A stretch of 64,000 bases of DNA from Lactuca virosa (GCA_928212115.1 CAKMRJ010000001.1:365383782-365447781); one strand, 5' to 3'; numbered from the stretch's first letter, positions 11,283 through 23,887 are shown. Numbers and translations: made by a program. The notes: generated by a model from the letters alone, not told the origin.

Positions 11283-12480
11283 AACAATGTGTGGCAAAGG
11301 GTAGCTTGATGTTAACCATGGATCAATGGAGCGTGTGTGGTTAACCGCCACATTGATTAGGTGGTTGTAACATTGGGTGTACCAAGCTAATTTGCATGGT
11401 TATTCACTCCTTGTTTGTGATCCTCGGCATCCCAGTCACAAACTTGAAGGGCACAATCGAGATTTAAACATGCCATTGAATAGTTCAATGAATCTCAAAG
11501 GATCTAGGAGTTTCAATCCACTTAAAACTTAATGAACAATTTCGTTTTTTCATGGTAGAAATTGGTAAATCGTCATTTACCTACCTTCAAATATTTTGTA
11601 GCTTGGATTACTGCATCCCTCTTCCAAGTTATAAAATATTGTGTTGGATCCTAGCCTTAATATTTCATATTGGGTGCTATATTAAGGACTTAAATCAACT
11701 AAACTTAAATTTCTCCCTCATAGATGTCTATTTCAGACAACAATGGTCTTCCAAATCTTTAGGAACAAGTTTCCTTATGAAGATGATATCCCACATGACA
11801 ATCAAGGTGAAAGATTTAATCCTTTTGTTGTGCATTAATGGGATTGGAAATCATACTTCTCTTCCTCCACCTCCTCAAATTATTCTTCCTATCCCACAAG
11901 TTTCAAGACTTAAAAAGTTCAAGGTCACTCAATCCTTATTGGCAAGTAAAGTCTATATGTGCTCGAGTCTTGAAGATCAAGTCACATATTGACAGACCGG
12001 GAGAGTTGGGTGTCGAAGTATCGAGGAAGCTAGTTTTTGACTTGGTTCTTCAGTCACTCACTGATGACAGATCACGACATGACCCTTATCGATCTTACCT
12101 ATTTGCTTGTTGTTGTTGAATCAACAATGATTTGGTCACTAGTAAAGCAAAATTGATTAGAAGATCCACTTCCCCAAGTTTCCATGGAACAATCCAGAAA
12201 TGATTTCTTCTCCTAGGGAGAGCAATTGGCTAAAGTCAAAAAGGTTTGAACTTAAGATAAAGGCCAACTTTGGAATTGTCTCATGTGTCAATGTGGAAGA
12301 AACCATTGGTTTCTAACTGCCAATAAAATGGACATTGGAAGCAAAGCTGCCCTGACTACCTGAGAGATCTAAGAGATGGTAAAGTCAAAATGTTTGACTC
12401 TACTTCAGGTAAATCCATTATCTAACTCTATTAAGCTCCTATTTGGAGATTCTTAATACATGATGTAATGTAATTACATT
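11283..12480 (+). pseudogene. Copia gag remnant, heavily decayed
   Basis: After the solo LTR, traces of a copia gag are visible across frames. A stretch near 11980-12060 reads like HIDRPGELGVEVSRKLVFDL followed by VLQSL, typical of the capsid C-terminal part. Near 12270-12390 a zinc-knuckle-like stretch (GHWKQSCPDYLRDLRDG-like, with stops) follows. No frame exceeds about 150 codons and the longest one (11552-11992) only partly follows the original frame. Function is lost. Confidence 0.6.
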
Positions 12481-15400
12481 TTTTGATGTTTTAGAGGATC
12501 AAAGGATGCTTAAAGAAAGAGTGTGTTGATTCTGATCGCGAAGATGGATTTCGATCGCATGATTCGATGATCAAAATTTTGAGCTGCTTCATAAGAGTTA
12601 TGATAGATTGCTTAGGAATAAATAGCAACATAGTTTTCATATGTATTTGCATTGTAAAGATAAGTTTTTCCGCAATTTTTTAAATAAAAGAAAAAAAAAT
12701 ATTTTATTTTAAGTATCCTTACAATGGCATTTGTGATATCTGTTATTTATATGTTTCCATTGATAGCAATATGATAAAATGGATTTGATTTTTTAATTTG
12801 TGGTAGTGTCATAATTTACCAAAATGAGGAAAGATTCTCATCACCCAAGTTTCAGTTGGATATAAACTTGGAATCATGCAACTTGTATTGTATGATGAAT
12901 GAGAACTTTTCATCTTTTGTAAATTAAGACTAATTCCTTGTTTACATGTATATGTGAATCAAGTAAAGGACTAAGGGATCAGGAACACTAGGTTGTACGC
13001 TGGTCACGTCCACCACAAAGGTCGATACGATTATTCGTCATGATTTACTAAAGTTCAGTAAATATGGTTATGCTTACAAGTTTAAGTGTAATTCCGAAAC
13101 ATTGGAAAAGTTTCAATGATTGGCATAACGAATAAGAAGAATCAAATTAGGCAGAAAGATAAAAGTTTCTCCAATCTGAAGAGATGGGAGAGTACTTGAG
13201 TATCTTGTTTTATGATTATCTTAGTGACTATGAAACCATATCACAATTAATCCTCTAAGGACACCTTAGTGCATTTGTTTGGCTAAGGAGAGGAATTGTG
13301 AATTGTTGAAATGGTTAAATCAAGAGATAAATCATACTTTGTTCCAAAATCAAGTCTTAGAGTCATACTCCAAGATTGAGATTTGAGTGACATGATCTTA
13401 AAGAAAGGTTTATAACACCTATAAAATGTAGAGTAAAATGTTTTATACTCTTGTACATTTGAAATTGGTATGTTGTGATGTCTTGGGTAAGACAAAGACC
13501 AACTATGACCAATTGTATGAAGTGTTAGTCTTCATAAGAATCCACACTAACTCTTGAATATTTGTTTTGTCAAGGAATGGTTCTTGACAAGAGAATCTTA
13601 TATGTCAAGAGGACAGTGGGAGTCTTAAAGGTATTGGAAAAGTTCAAGAACTAATCAGGAATAAAACCTATTGTTTAATCACTAGCACACAACTTGTGGT
13701 TTGTCACCCATTGTGTTGACATATTCTTGTTTATGTGCCATTCCAGTTGGTTGACTATGCTTGTGAGTTCTATAACAACCTGGAAGCAATGGTAGGCTCT
13801 TGTGCTACCAAGTGGCAAGATATTAAGATTGAATAAGTTCAGTCCATATGAGTTTGGATTTGTCACTAACCTTGTTTTATGATTATGGTTTGAAAATTTT
13901 GCATGGATAGGAACACTTACACTATAAAAATCTAAGTGTCATAAGGTTTCTCTCCGATTCATGAAAATGATGGTGAGGAAACGCTTTCACTAAGTAGATT
14001 TTAAGTAGATAGCAATTGTGATATTTGCATTCTCAAAGTCGTTAATGGAGCGCGTGTGGTTAACCGACACACTAATATGGACTTGTGAGAATGGAAAAAG
14101 GTCTAAACATTATGATTACGACATCCCTATTCATAATTGTTTAGACACACATGTGACCTATCTAAGGAAAGGTGTATGATTTTGATAAAGACTTTTCAAA
14201 GCATCTTGTAACAGAAATCTGAACTTCGGTAAGAAAGTCAATAAAGTATTGATTTCTAGAAGTCCAGCTGATTTCTGGGTATATGTCAAAGCTAGTGGGA
14301 GCATAAGTGTTATGTTAATAATCATCATGTTACTGGGAGCATGATTATTATGTTAAGTATTGCAAGTTAGCAATGTTAATTATAGAAATCAAAAGTTTCA
14401 GTTTGCTTTGAAAAATTGTTTTGCTATAATTAAGGGAGAGGATTTTGTACTCCATTCCAATTCTACAAGATTAGATTGAGATTTTAATCAACTTTAGTCA
14501 AGGATATATATGAATGCTATATTGGAATGGTTCAACATAAGGAAATTCTATATATGTTGTGTTCTCAAAATTCGATTATGATTACGGCATCCCTCTTCAT
14601 AGTTCGAATTGTGAGAATATAGCAAATAAAATTATTTTAGCAAAAGACTGGTCAAGTATCATGTCTTTATTCTGAAAGGAGGCAAATCTTGTTCAGAAGC
14701 GATAGTCAAAATGGTAATATGGAATTGTTTCCATAGGTGGAAGTTATTCTTTAAAACTGTGTAGGATTAGAAAACCTAATGTAAGAAGGATGTTCAAAGG
14801 AATGTACTTTGAATGAGAGACTTCGTTTCCATGGAATTGCTCTCCATTGGAATACTCTGTAATGTCTGTGGCCAAGTCTCTGTGACTTTTGCGCATAGTC
14901 ATTACAAGAGGATCATTGCAAGTTTAGAATCGTACAGATTACAGTAAATGGCAAGATTTTGGTATTCTTACATTTACGATATGGATTTGGAATTGTGAAA
15001 TGAGCATCATTGAAATGTTGTCAATTGATCTGTTTCACAAAGGAAGGACCATAGGTAAACATAGTGTGTATGCTTTGGAGCATGGCATAACTATTGTTTT
15101 AATTCAAGTATTAAGTTGATTATCCAAAACATTATACATGAATAATGAGTAATCAATATGGTGCTTAGATAAAAGGTGTTTTATTTACACTCAAAATTTT
15201 TTGGGGCCATATAGGATTAGTATTATTCTTGTGTTTCACTTTGCATGTTTTGACTTCTCGAATAACTAGGTTATTCAAACCATCCACAGTCGATCATACT
15301 TTGGAAGTAGGTATTGAGGCAAGACTGTCACGAATGGGTATGTAGTTTGTCTGGGTGTTTTATACATTTAGACATAGCTGCAGTGCTCATGAGTGCTCCT

Positions 15401-15987
15401 GGAATAAGATTCGAGTATTGGATTAAACCTACGCTCATTTGTATCACTTCATGGATTTTATCATGAGTGATCATGATATGATAATATCTTATATTCTTCA
15501 AATGGAGAGACATGAGTTGCAGTCTACAAGTCGGTTACACATTGATTATGTGAAAACGCACTAGTAACTTGGTGTTATAAAACGCATTTTTTGTGTGTGA
15601 TTTGATGAGTAATAGAGCAAGCATATGATTCGAAGTTTATCCATTCTTTTTACCCTTAAAGGGATAAAAAGCAATATTTGTGGGCCCCTCGATGATTTAG
15701 TGATGACACCCCTAAGTGCTTGGCCAAGCCTGGACTGATTTGATTTGTTAAATTAGTCAATTGTCATAAATCGGAAATCGGGAAACAACAGATGGACAGA
15801 GAGAATGATTATAATCCATGTCTCAGTCCATATGATATCTAGAATGAAGGAATATATGATCCCTTATCTAATGGACGCGTCATTGCTTTGTTCAGAGTTC
15901 GACAGCGGCTTTAAGAGCTACGATTGCTAGTCGGGTTATGAAGTCGTACTTGCAATAATAGTTATTAGACTTATCCAAGTGGGAGAC
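12481..15987 (+). other. Copia internal region, decayed beyond domain recognition
   Basis: About 3.5 kb should correspond to pol and its tail, but I see no intact protease, integrase, RT or RNase H motif. It holds a copy of the near-palindrome GTGTGGTTAACCGACACAC at about 14050-14070, and two copies of a TTATGATTACG-CATCCCT phrase (about 14110 and 14570). It ends with the purine tract AAGTGGGAGAC at about 15978-15987. Confidence 0.6.
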
Positions 15988-16727
15988 TGTTGGATTAGTG
16001 TCTAAGTCCATAACTATAATTAGTATATACTTGACCCGACCCGGCATGGTCCATTTGGGTTGCACTTCACCGGAACAATTTGTATAGGTAGACTTATGAG
16101 AAAAGGATATTTATGATTTATTAATATATTATAAGTTCTAATATATTAATATGAATTCATATTATTTAATTAGTATTGATCAAGAATTAATTTGGAATTA
16201 ATTTAGTGATCAAAAGAGACTAGTTAAATATGGACTCATATAGTATGGCTAATGTTATTTAGGATGGGTTAAGCCTACATGGAAGTCCATGGTTAGTCCA
16301 TGGAGCTTTTAACCCATGGATCCTAAGTAATGTGGAAAGTCCTGGGTATTAGGGTTTACCCTAATCATGCATACTATATAAAGGAGTCATTGGCTCATAA
16401 AATTGGCACTAGTGTGAGAAAAAGAAAGGTGGCCGATTTTTCTAGTGAGCTCCATATTCTCTCAAGTCTTCCAAGTTGTTTTGGTGATTTGTGATTCCAC
16501 TTGAGGCATTCACATTATTGGTGCTAGGCTCTTAAAGCTCCAAGGAATCAACCACAAGAAAAGGTATGTAATTCTATCTAGTTTTGTTATACAAGTACTG
16601 ATTATATGCTAGTTAGGGTAATACCTTGGAAACTTCAACTTTGCATGTATAATAGAGAAAACATAGATCCAAGGTATTTAGGGTTGCATGTACACCTTAG
16701 GAGTGTTAGAATGCTCAAAACCCAACA
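15988..16727 (+). repeat. Copia 3' LTR
   Basis: This 740-bp partner of 6795-7537 is followed by the AGTAT target duplication and the resumption of gypsy gag. Confidence 0.93.
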
Positions 16728-16732
16728 AGTAT

Positions 16733-17093
16733 GACCTTTTGCCCCATCGGGACAACTGCTAGTGTGGAAGGAATTAGCGACATCCACTAACCAATGTCTG
16801 CTCGCGATCGGGTCCTTCTTCCCAAAGAACTCTGGAGCTCCACATTCCCGGAACTCATGGAAAGTTAAAGTACGAGCTCCCATCATCGCTACCATCTAAG
16901 AACGGAATGAACCCAAGCGTTCCTCTAAAACCTCTATCATACCCTCCTTGATCGTACCAAATATCACATGAGTCTGATCAAGAATATTGTGGGCAATCTC
17001 AGACAAAATGAACTCTCGCATCTGCTCGTCTAAATGTCCAACTCCACAACCCGAACTAGAACCACTGCCAGATCCTCCTCGTGTGGCCGCCAT
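16733..17093 (-). pseudogene. Gypsy gag, N-terminal half
   Basis: This is the start of the capsid protein of the outer gypsy element. The likely start is Met at 17093 (MAATRGGSGSG...), followed by an acidic helical stretch (LDEQMREFILSEI). A TAG at 16896-16898 interrupts the frame. The same frame then continues (TFHEFRECGAPEFFGKKDP) to the copia insertion at 16732. The reading resumes at 6789. Confidence 0.78.
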
Positions 17094-17894
17094 ACTGAAA
17101 ATAGACCACATAAAACATCAGAACATATTATATATACATCGAGGAGTCCCATACTCTACAAACTTCCCAATATCGTCGCAACTTTCCTTGACTCGAGTAC
17201 GGATCCTCTACTTCCAGTAATACGGGCCCATACTACCTTCCACATCTATCCATACTTTCCTCAAGGACCGCTCTGAGTCCTCCAAGTCACTCCCTTATCC
17301 ATACATACAACCCTCAACAAGAAAAGGATCCCAGCACCAAATCTCTTTCTAGGCTTCCCTAGGGCAATTACCACACCACTCTCCGCCATCAGCTGCAGAA
17401 GGAACTCCCTCTAACCCCCCTCTAACTATCTCACAAATACAATTACATATCACCAACACCAGATAATTATTTGAATGAAATGTCTCACACTACAACGGTT
17501 GAACTCAAACAAGAGATGCACAATCGAGTTAAAACCTAACCTTCTAAAATTATTTAGTCTCAATAATATGTAACATAACATATTCGCTTACTAGTTAGCT
17601 GAAGTCAATGGGAACTCCTAAAAAATACAAAGCAAGCAACATTCAAGCATTGAGAAATCAGAATCAAGCACAACCTAAACATGTCATCCTATCACTGACT
17701 GATCAGTACTAGCAGGCATACAAAGGCATCTCTCCTAGATCCTTAGCCCTAATCTAGCATGCGATTCACAGATTCATAGATCAAGCATATCATAAAACAT
17801 GTACGGGTATTTTGGGACAACTTACTTGAGCTCGGTCGATTGCATGCACCATACCCCTTTCTTTTGTTAGAAAATTCTTTTTATAAAACATTCC
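17094..17894 (-). other. Gypsy untranslated leader
   Basis: This non-coding leader lies between gag and the PBS of the outer element. Its remainder is 20063-20152, on the other side of the solo LTR insertion. No coding signal was seen. Confidence 0.6.
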
Positions 17895-18199
17895 TGAAAC
17901 ATCCCAAAAATACGGTCCAAAACTTTTGTTTTAAATAAGTAATAAAAACCATGAATATCAATCATCATATAAAATATAAGTCGTGTAACTCAAAAATAAC
18001 ATAATATCTGTCAATGTATCAAAATCATATATCAAATATCAGTGTGAATCGTCCCAGACTAAAACTGTGGTGTGTGCCATGCAGTTATCCGGAGCCCTTC
18101 CCTTGCTAGTGGAAGTACCTGAAACCAACACTGAAAACTGTAAGCACGAAGCTTAGTGAGTCTCCCCAACTACCACATACCATACACATATCACAATAA

Positions 18200-18700
18200 C
18201 ATTTCTTGGGCCCCGCCCCTGCTACATCGAGTCAGGATCGGCATCAGGCCCCGCCCGGCATCGAACCATATTCCGCATCGGGCCCCGCCCGACATCAAGC
18301 CCCGCCCGACATCGAGAACATCTCGGCGTACATATAAGCATATCAACTACACATAACATAAGCATATAACACTAACATACAAACATTCCTCGGTCATCGT
18401 CCGACATCGGACTGAGATTCGGAAACATACTAACATTCCTCGGGAACCACCCCGGCATCAGATCGAAGTCCGGAAACATACTAACATTCCTCGGGAGCCA
18501 CCCCGGCATCGGACCGAAGTCCAAAAACATAGCAACATTCCTTGGGAACCGCCCCGGCATCGGATCGGAGTTCGAAAGCATACAAATACAAACACATGCA
18601 AGAATCACAAAGACATCAAGCATACAAGCATTCCTCGGGACCGCCCTGGCATCGGATCGAAACCCGGAAAGCATATAAACCTACATCGGGCCCCGTCCGA
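18200..18700. repeat. GC-rich irregular tandem repeats in solo LTR
   Basis: Repeated phrases such as GGGCCCCGCCCGACATC and CATTCCTCGGGANCC-CCCCGGCATCGGA recur every ~60 bp. They lie in the transcribed part of the minus-strand LTR. Similar but shorter phrases occur in the outer gypsy LTRs (1345-1450 and 20430-20600), so the families are related. Confidence 0.75.
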
Positions 18701-18964
18701 CATCGGACCGTAGTTCGGAACTACTACTATCTAAACGGGCCGGCCTTGGTGCCTTAGACCCGTTCCTACAGGAGAAAACTCACCTCGCATGCTAACTGTG
18801 AAATCTCGTGTGAGGAATCTCTGACGGCTGCACCAACGACTCCTCGACTATTAATTTCACAAGAACCCATAGTCAAAATCCGATAATCCTTCTTAGGGTA
18901 AAATGACCATTTTACCCCCGGTTAAAGTCAACGTTCTGGTCAAAGTCAAAGTCAAAGTCAAGGT

Positions 18965-20000
18965 CAACTCCCAGTCGACTCAACTCGTCGAGTTACCTCC
19001 TAACTCGTCGAGTTCCTATGCTATTCAGACTCGTGATAAAGCGAGTCAACTCGTTGAGTCCCTTTACAGACTCGTCGAGTTCTACCTGGTACAAGATCGG
19101 GACAAATCGTCTCAACTCGTCGAGTCCCCTTCTGGACTCGCCGAGTTCCTCTGTCTGTTTGGGCTATATTAATGGATTAAGCCCCTATACTTCAGATCTA
19201 AGCTTCTTACCTCACACATCCACTGGAAATGTCCTTTTAAGGGTAAAGTTTCCAACTTTACCCGTTAATACCTCTTCTTAATGGTTTTAGCTCAAACCCT
19301 AATTCCTTGGGACCTAGAACTTGGTCCTTAAGCCATCCATACACCAAACTAATGCTTACAACCACAAATCTAAACCCCTAACACTACTTGGACACTTAAA
19401 GCTCCCACCTTTCTCTACATGCATGGCCTTTTGGGGCTAAAAAGGCCAAATTGACACTCTATGGCTTGCAATGGCATAAAGTTTGCACCTTTATGCCATA
19501 TCAGCCCTTCAAGGTCCTAGAATCTGGAAGAATACCTACTTGGTTCGACCATTCTCTAAAAGCTATCATTCTTGGACCAAAACCCTCACAAAATGGACAT
19601 ACGGAGATCTAATGAACTAGTAGACAGGATAGAGACTTGATTACCATAAAATAATGAGGATGGAAAGAAGTTTCTGGATCTACTACTTTTCCTTGAGCCT
19701 TCTTGCTCCTTCTTCTTCTTCAAGCTTCAAGAACACACCAAGATTACTCAAAAATGGCTCACACACTCACAAAATGCTCTAGGGTTTCGTGGATTAGGGT
19801 TTGGGACTTGGAGGCTGGAAATGAGGCTAAGGGGTGGGGATTAAGATGCTTAAATAGGGTGCAAAACCCTAAAATTAGGGTTTCATCTTGGCAGCTCTAC
19901 TCTTCGAGTCGAGGCTCTCGACTCGTCGAGTAGGTCACTTAAAACCCGCGCATATCTTGCCCTCTACTCGACGAGTTAGGGCCACCAACTCGTCGAGTTT
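18965..20000. repeat. Two clusters of ACTCGTCGAGT palindromes
   Basis: About eight copies lie at 18965-19150 and four at 19912-20000 (ACTCGTCGAGT and one-base variants). The second cluster lies just upstream of the TATA-like CTATTTAAG on the minus strand and the first well downstream of it. Confidence 0.9.
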
Positions 20001-20138
20001 CCCTTCCAAAATAAATAAGATAACGAGTTAAATGCATACCAGGAACCAAGCGTTACAATTCCTTTTATAAAAACCTACCAAATCCTTAATTTGAGTTCAG
20101 ACACACCCGAGAGTGTGTCCGAATCCCTCAAACCAAGG

Positions 20139-20149
20139 ATTTGATACCA
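20139..20149 (-). other. Degenerate primer-binding site of outer gypsy
   Basis: On the minus strand TGGTATCAAAT lies three bases from the LTR end. It is the initiator-Met-tRNA PBS with about two changes. It supports the 5' LTR assignment. Confidence 0.7.
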
Positions 20150-20152
20150 ACT

Positions 20153-22006
20153 TGTAATGTCTCAAAATTTAAGACCAAAAATTTCATTTTTAAAGTAATA
20201 AAACCATCATTCAAACGTGTTCATAAAACTATGATAGAATCAGAGTATGATCAAAACAACCAAATATATCAGAGTCACATAAAAAGTGGAACGATATGGT
20301 GTGTGTGATGCGATCACCCCGAGCTCTTACCCTTGGTTGCGGAAGCACCTGAAACATAAACTGAAAAACCGTAAGCACGAAGCTTAGTGAGTTTCCCAAA
20401 ATACCACATACCATACATATTAACCTTATAATGGGCTCCGCCCGACATCGGGCCCCGCTCGAAACAGATTTGTAGGAAATATGAGATGGGCCCCACCCGA
20501 TATACATACAAACACATAAACACATGCAAGAATCACAAAGAAAAAAAATCGTACAATATAGTCATCCGGCCCCGCCTGGCGTCAGGCCCCGCCCGGTACA
20601 AATATAAACACATATCATACATCCAAGAGTCATGCAAAAAACTAGCATCATAATCATCATAACCCATGGGCCGGCATTGGTACCTTCGACCCGCCAAACA
20701 TAGTAAGGAAACTCTCCTCAAACTGTTGAATATCTCAGATAAAGACTCGGATTGTTGATCCGGAAAATCCCCGCGCTAACACCATCAAATAATATCTAAT
20801 CAATAATCGAGTTACATCCCAAAACTGGATTCCTAGTCCAATTGTCCACACTCAGGGTAAAAAGACCATTTTACCCCTTCCTAACTTGGCCCAAAATCCA
20901 AGGCCTAAACCAATAGCACCAAAAAGCCTAATAAGGCCCAACTTCCTAATTGGGCGTAAAAACCCGTCATGGGCCTAAATCCTACAAGGCCTAAGGCCTA
21001 CAAATGGCCCAAAAATCAGAAGGCTAATGGTCCATTAGGGCCCAAAACTCTTCTAGCCTAAAAGTGGCCCAAACTGAGAAAGTCAACCGAGGTCAGCGGC
21101 AGCTGAGTACACCCGGCGTACTCAGGCTTACGCCCAAAGTTCTTCAAGGATCTCTAGTACGCGCTGCGTACGAGCTGGGTACGTACAGCGTGATCAATCA
21201 TGATCGGGGAGCGGGGCAACGTACACGCAACGTACACATACGTACGCCCAACGTACGTGCCCATTAAGCATTTCTCCATTAAGTGCTTAATTCTTGCAAC
21301 CAAAAATCCAAACTTCAGATCCAAGTCTTATCAAACGTCTTAAGCCATAAATTCATGAACTTGGACCCTTTGCATGGCTCAAAAGGACCCAAACCTCTAT
21401 TTTAGCATTCTACTTTCACCATAATGACCGAAACTCATGCATGGTTGATCCACAACCATCAAGTTGCTAAATTTATAGACTTAGGACCTCAAAAACATAA
21501 AGAGAAGCAACTCCTAACTTCTGGAGTGCAAGGAATCCACTAGATCTCATCATATGACCAAAATGGGACCAAAACTTCATAAAGACTAGATCTAATCAAA
21601 CAAGGAGCAACTTCCAAGATTTATAGCTCGATTAAGCCGGAAATGATGTGAGAAATCTGGATCTACAAGCTCTAGTTTGATCAAGGCTCCTTCTTCCAAA
21701 TCCTTCTTTTTTACATCTCACCAACACACACTACAACACACACACAAGAGGGTCAAAACTCTTCAAAAGAGGGCCAGGGTTTCGGAATGTGACTAAAAGG
21801 GCTTTGGAGGCTGAGAAATAAGGTATCCAAGGTTCATAAATTTTGTTTAAATAGGGTCCAAACCCTAAAATATAGGGTTTGTCCCCTACATGTGTATGCC
21901 CCACGTACAACAAGTTTGCTGGAAATGGCAAAACTGCCCCTAGGGACCAAATCTGCAAAGTTTTAGAATAACGAGGGTCAAAAATGAAAATACCTTGAAT
22001 AGGGAG

Positions 22007-22010
<4 letters not shown>
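20153..22010 (-). repeat. Gypsy 5' LTR
   Basis: It aligns with 1213-2673, with about 145 bp at its end that are missing there and about 330 bp extra near 21350-21690. The outer end is altered: where the partner LTR has GTTACA, this one runs into an (AT)n array at about 22008. A TATA-like CTATTTAAAC lies near 21853 on the minus strand. GTACGC inverted repeats lie at 21110-21262. Confidence 0.8.

Positions 22011-22045
<35 letters not shown>
22008..22045. repeat. (AT)n array at LTR edge
   Basis: About 38 bp of AT repeat replaces the terminal bases of the gypsy 5' LTR, so the outer target duplication cannot be read. Confidence 0.9.
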
Positions 22046-22046
<1 letters not shown>

Positions 22047-22743
22047 CTAAAAATATTTAACTTCTACCCATACTTATATTCGATTTTTTTTTTTGCATAT
22101 AACGTAAAATGTGCACAAATGCACATAAATAGAAAAACGTTTGTTTTGAATTTCTTTTTTTATTCAAAAAATCACTTTTATAGCAATGTCCTAACTTATT
22201 AAGATGTTTTTCATCTGTACACTAATGTGCATATATGCAGATGTGCATATATGCATATTTTATTTTGTGTATAAATGCATATGGTGCACAGTTTATGTAA
22301 AAAAATATTTTTTCAGAATATCAATATGAAAAGTGGTTAATAAAGGATGAATTTATATATTTTTAGTTAATTTTTTCGATACAAGATAAACTCTAAAACC
22401 AATGTTGAAAAATAATGCACATTTGAGTTTGTGCATATGTGCACATTTTTTTTAACTTTTTCGAAATATTTCTTTTTCTTCAAAATGTCTTAATTGTCTA
22501 AGATATTAATATTGAAGGTGATTCGTTGAAAAAAATTTCAAAAAATGAGTTTTTTTTAAGAAAAATGTACATATGTGCACATTTTTGTAGTAATTTTTTT
22601 TCGAATACCAATATGGAAAGATGTTGGAAATGATGAATTTACATATTTTTAGATATTTTTTTCGATATAAGATAAGATCTAAAATGAGAGTTGAAAAAAT
22701 GATCATAAAGATCCTAAAATACTTTTGATTATATTTGAACTTT

Positions 22744-22745
<2 letters not shown>
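22046..22745. repeat. Diverged ~290-bp tandem repeat, AT-rich
   Basis: Phrases recur with a period near 290 bp. TTTTTCAGAATATCAATATG at about 22310 corresponds to TTTTCGAATACCAATATGG at about 22600, each followed by GATGAATTTA-ATATTTTTAG and by GTGCACATTTTT. A more diverged copy precedes them. No gene was seen. Confidence 0.65.

Positions 22746-22781
<36 letters not shown>
22746..22781. repeat. (CT)n microsatellite
   Basis: About 36 bp of pure CT. The Arg-Glu-repeat frame read from the other strand is not a protein. Confidence 0.95.
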
Positions 22782-22783
<2 letters not shown>

Positions 22784-23039
22784 TAAATTGATTTTTTAAC
22801 GAAAAATAAAATAAATAAAAATAAATAATAAAACTCACTTAAATGACGTTCCTTGGACGTTCGCCATATGTGATCAAATCGTTGAGTCCATATTAGTTAC
22901 CATGGACATGGGTCGCATGCGAACGCACCATGACCAAGTATTTGAGTTTGACGTTTGTGCCCTTGATGTAATGGGTGATGGAGAATTGTCTTCGCAGTCC
23001 TCACCATTTTTTGAGTCTTCACCGGAACCGGACCCTATA

Positions 23040-23103
<64 letters not shown>
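22782..23103. other. Unassigned segment ending in (AT)n
   Basis: A short frame at 22902-23120 starts with unremarkable sequence but runs into the AT array at 23041-23102, so I do not call a gene. Nothing else was recognised. Confidence 0.5.
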
Positions 23104-23106
<3 letters not shown>

Positions 23107-23790
23107 CACCAGATAATTAGATAACATTAGAACGAATTATAATGAAAGGTAAAAGAATCATTGTGGTAATACTATGACCCTCTGAAAATTCTGAAAAGAA
23201 TTGTTAAGAAACCTTTCAATTATTATAGATACTCTCGTTCTTGGTATCAGTAAGTACTTGACTAAGAAATCACTCTCACTCTTACTCTTTGTATCAATAA
23301 GTGCTTAACTCAGGAATCACTCTCACTCTCACTCTTGGTATCATTAAGTACTTGACTGAGGGATCACTCCCACTCTAAAGTCTTAATAAGTAATCTCTCC
23401 CCTCTAGACATTAACAAATAATTGACAGATGGATTAATAATCACGACTATCGTAAATGATAGGTGATTGTTTATAAAATAACATCACTATTATCTAAAGG
23501 AAATACATTAATGATATGTAAATGTTTATAAGATAAAATAATAATCACGACTATCGTAAATGATAGGTGATTATTTATAAAATAAAATCACTATTATCTA
23601 AAGGAAATACCCTAATGATGGGTGATTGTTTATAAAAAATATATTAATCATTACCATCAGTTCTGAACTTTAGAGAGTATTAAGGAAAATAGGAAAAATC
23701 AACAAAATAAAGTTTTGTATAAAGAAAAATAGAAAAAATCAGCAAAATTGTTTGTAAGTCGTAAAAATTAGTGCGTCAAAACACACACAA

Positions 23791-23876
<86 letters not shown>

Positions 23877-23887
23877 TTGAAAGTATA
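23104..23887 (+). repeat. Left half of a minisatellite-rich LTR
   Basis: It holds three ~50-bp units (TATCARTAAGTACTTGACT core, 23228-23390) and two ~93-bp units (ATAATCACGACTATCGTAAA core, 23432-23625). It ends in an (AC)n(AT)n array at 23781-23872. The gypsy element 23888-33184 inserted at its right side, and 33185-34574 is the probable continuation. The true left end was not found. Confidence 0.5.
23781..23872. repeat. (AC)n(AT)n compound microsatellite
   Basis: About 30 bp of AC followed by about 62 bp of AT. It ends 15 bp before the LTR start at 23888. Confidence 0.95.

Larger units (their letters stand above)
6795..16727 (+). mobile_element. Copia-like LTR retrotransposon nested in gypsy gag
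   Basis: LTRs at 6795-7537 and 15988-16727 start TGTTGG and end CCAACA/CACAACA. The element is flanked by the 5-bp target duplication AGTAT (6790-6794 and 16728-16732). A PBS (7539-7550) and a purine tract AAGTGGGAGAC just before the 3' LTR complete the structure. The LTRs differ by about 7 substitutions in the first 230 bp (roughly 3%). The interior is so decayed that only gag traces are recognisable, and it contains a solo LTR (8752-11282) and an (AT)n array. Confidence 0.92.
17895..20057 (-). repeat. Gypsy-type solo LTR in leader
   Basis: This is a 2.16-kb solo LTR. On the minus strand it starts TGTAACGCTTGG (20057) and ends GGGATGTTTCA (17895). The 5-bp duplication ATTCC flanks it at 17890-17894 and 20058-20062. 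On the minus strand the order is ACTCGTCGAGT motifs (20000-19910), TATA-like CTATTTAAG (about 19855), more ACTCGTCGAGT motifs (19150-18965), then CATCGG/GCCCCGCCC-rich tandem sequence (18680-18210). Confidence 0.92.
1213..22010 (-). mobile_element. Outer Ty3/gypsy retrotransposon, host of nested insertions
   Basis: The minus-strand order is 5' LTR (20153-22010), degenerate PBS, leader, gag (17093-16733, continuing 6789-6264), zinc knuckles and protease, reverse transcriptase/RNase H, integrase, polypurine-like tract and 3' LTR (2673-1213). Two later insertions enlarge it: a copia element in gag (6795-16727) and a solo LTR in the leader (17895-20057). The two LTRs are clearly homologous along their length, but the 3' one lacks about 330 bp near 2290-2300. 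Every coding domain has stops or frameshifts, so this is an old, dead copy. Confidence 0.85.

Noticed and set aside
22506..22838. Arg-Glu-repeat protein on the minus strand
   Set aside because: It is the translation of a (CT)n microsatellite with flanking AT-rich DNA.
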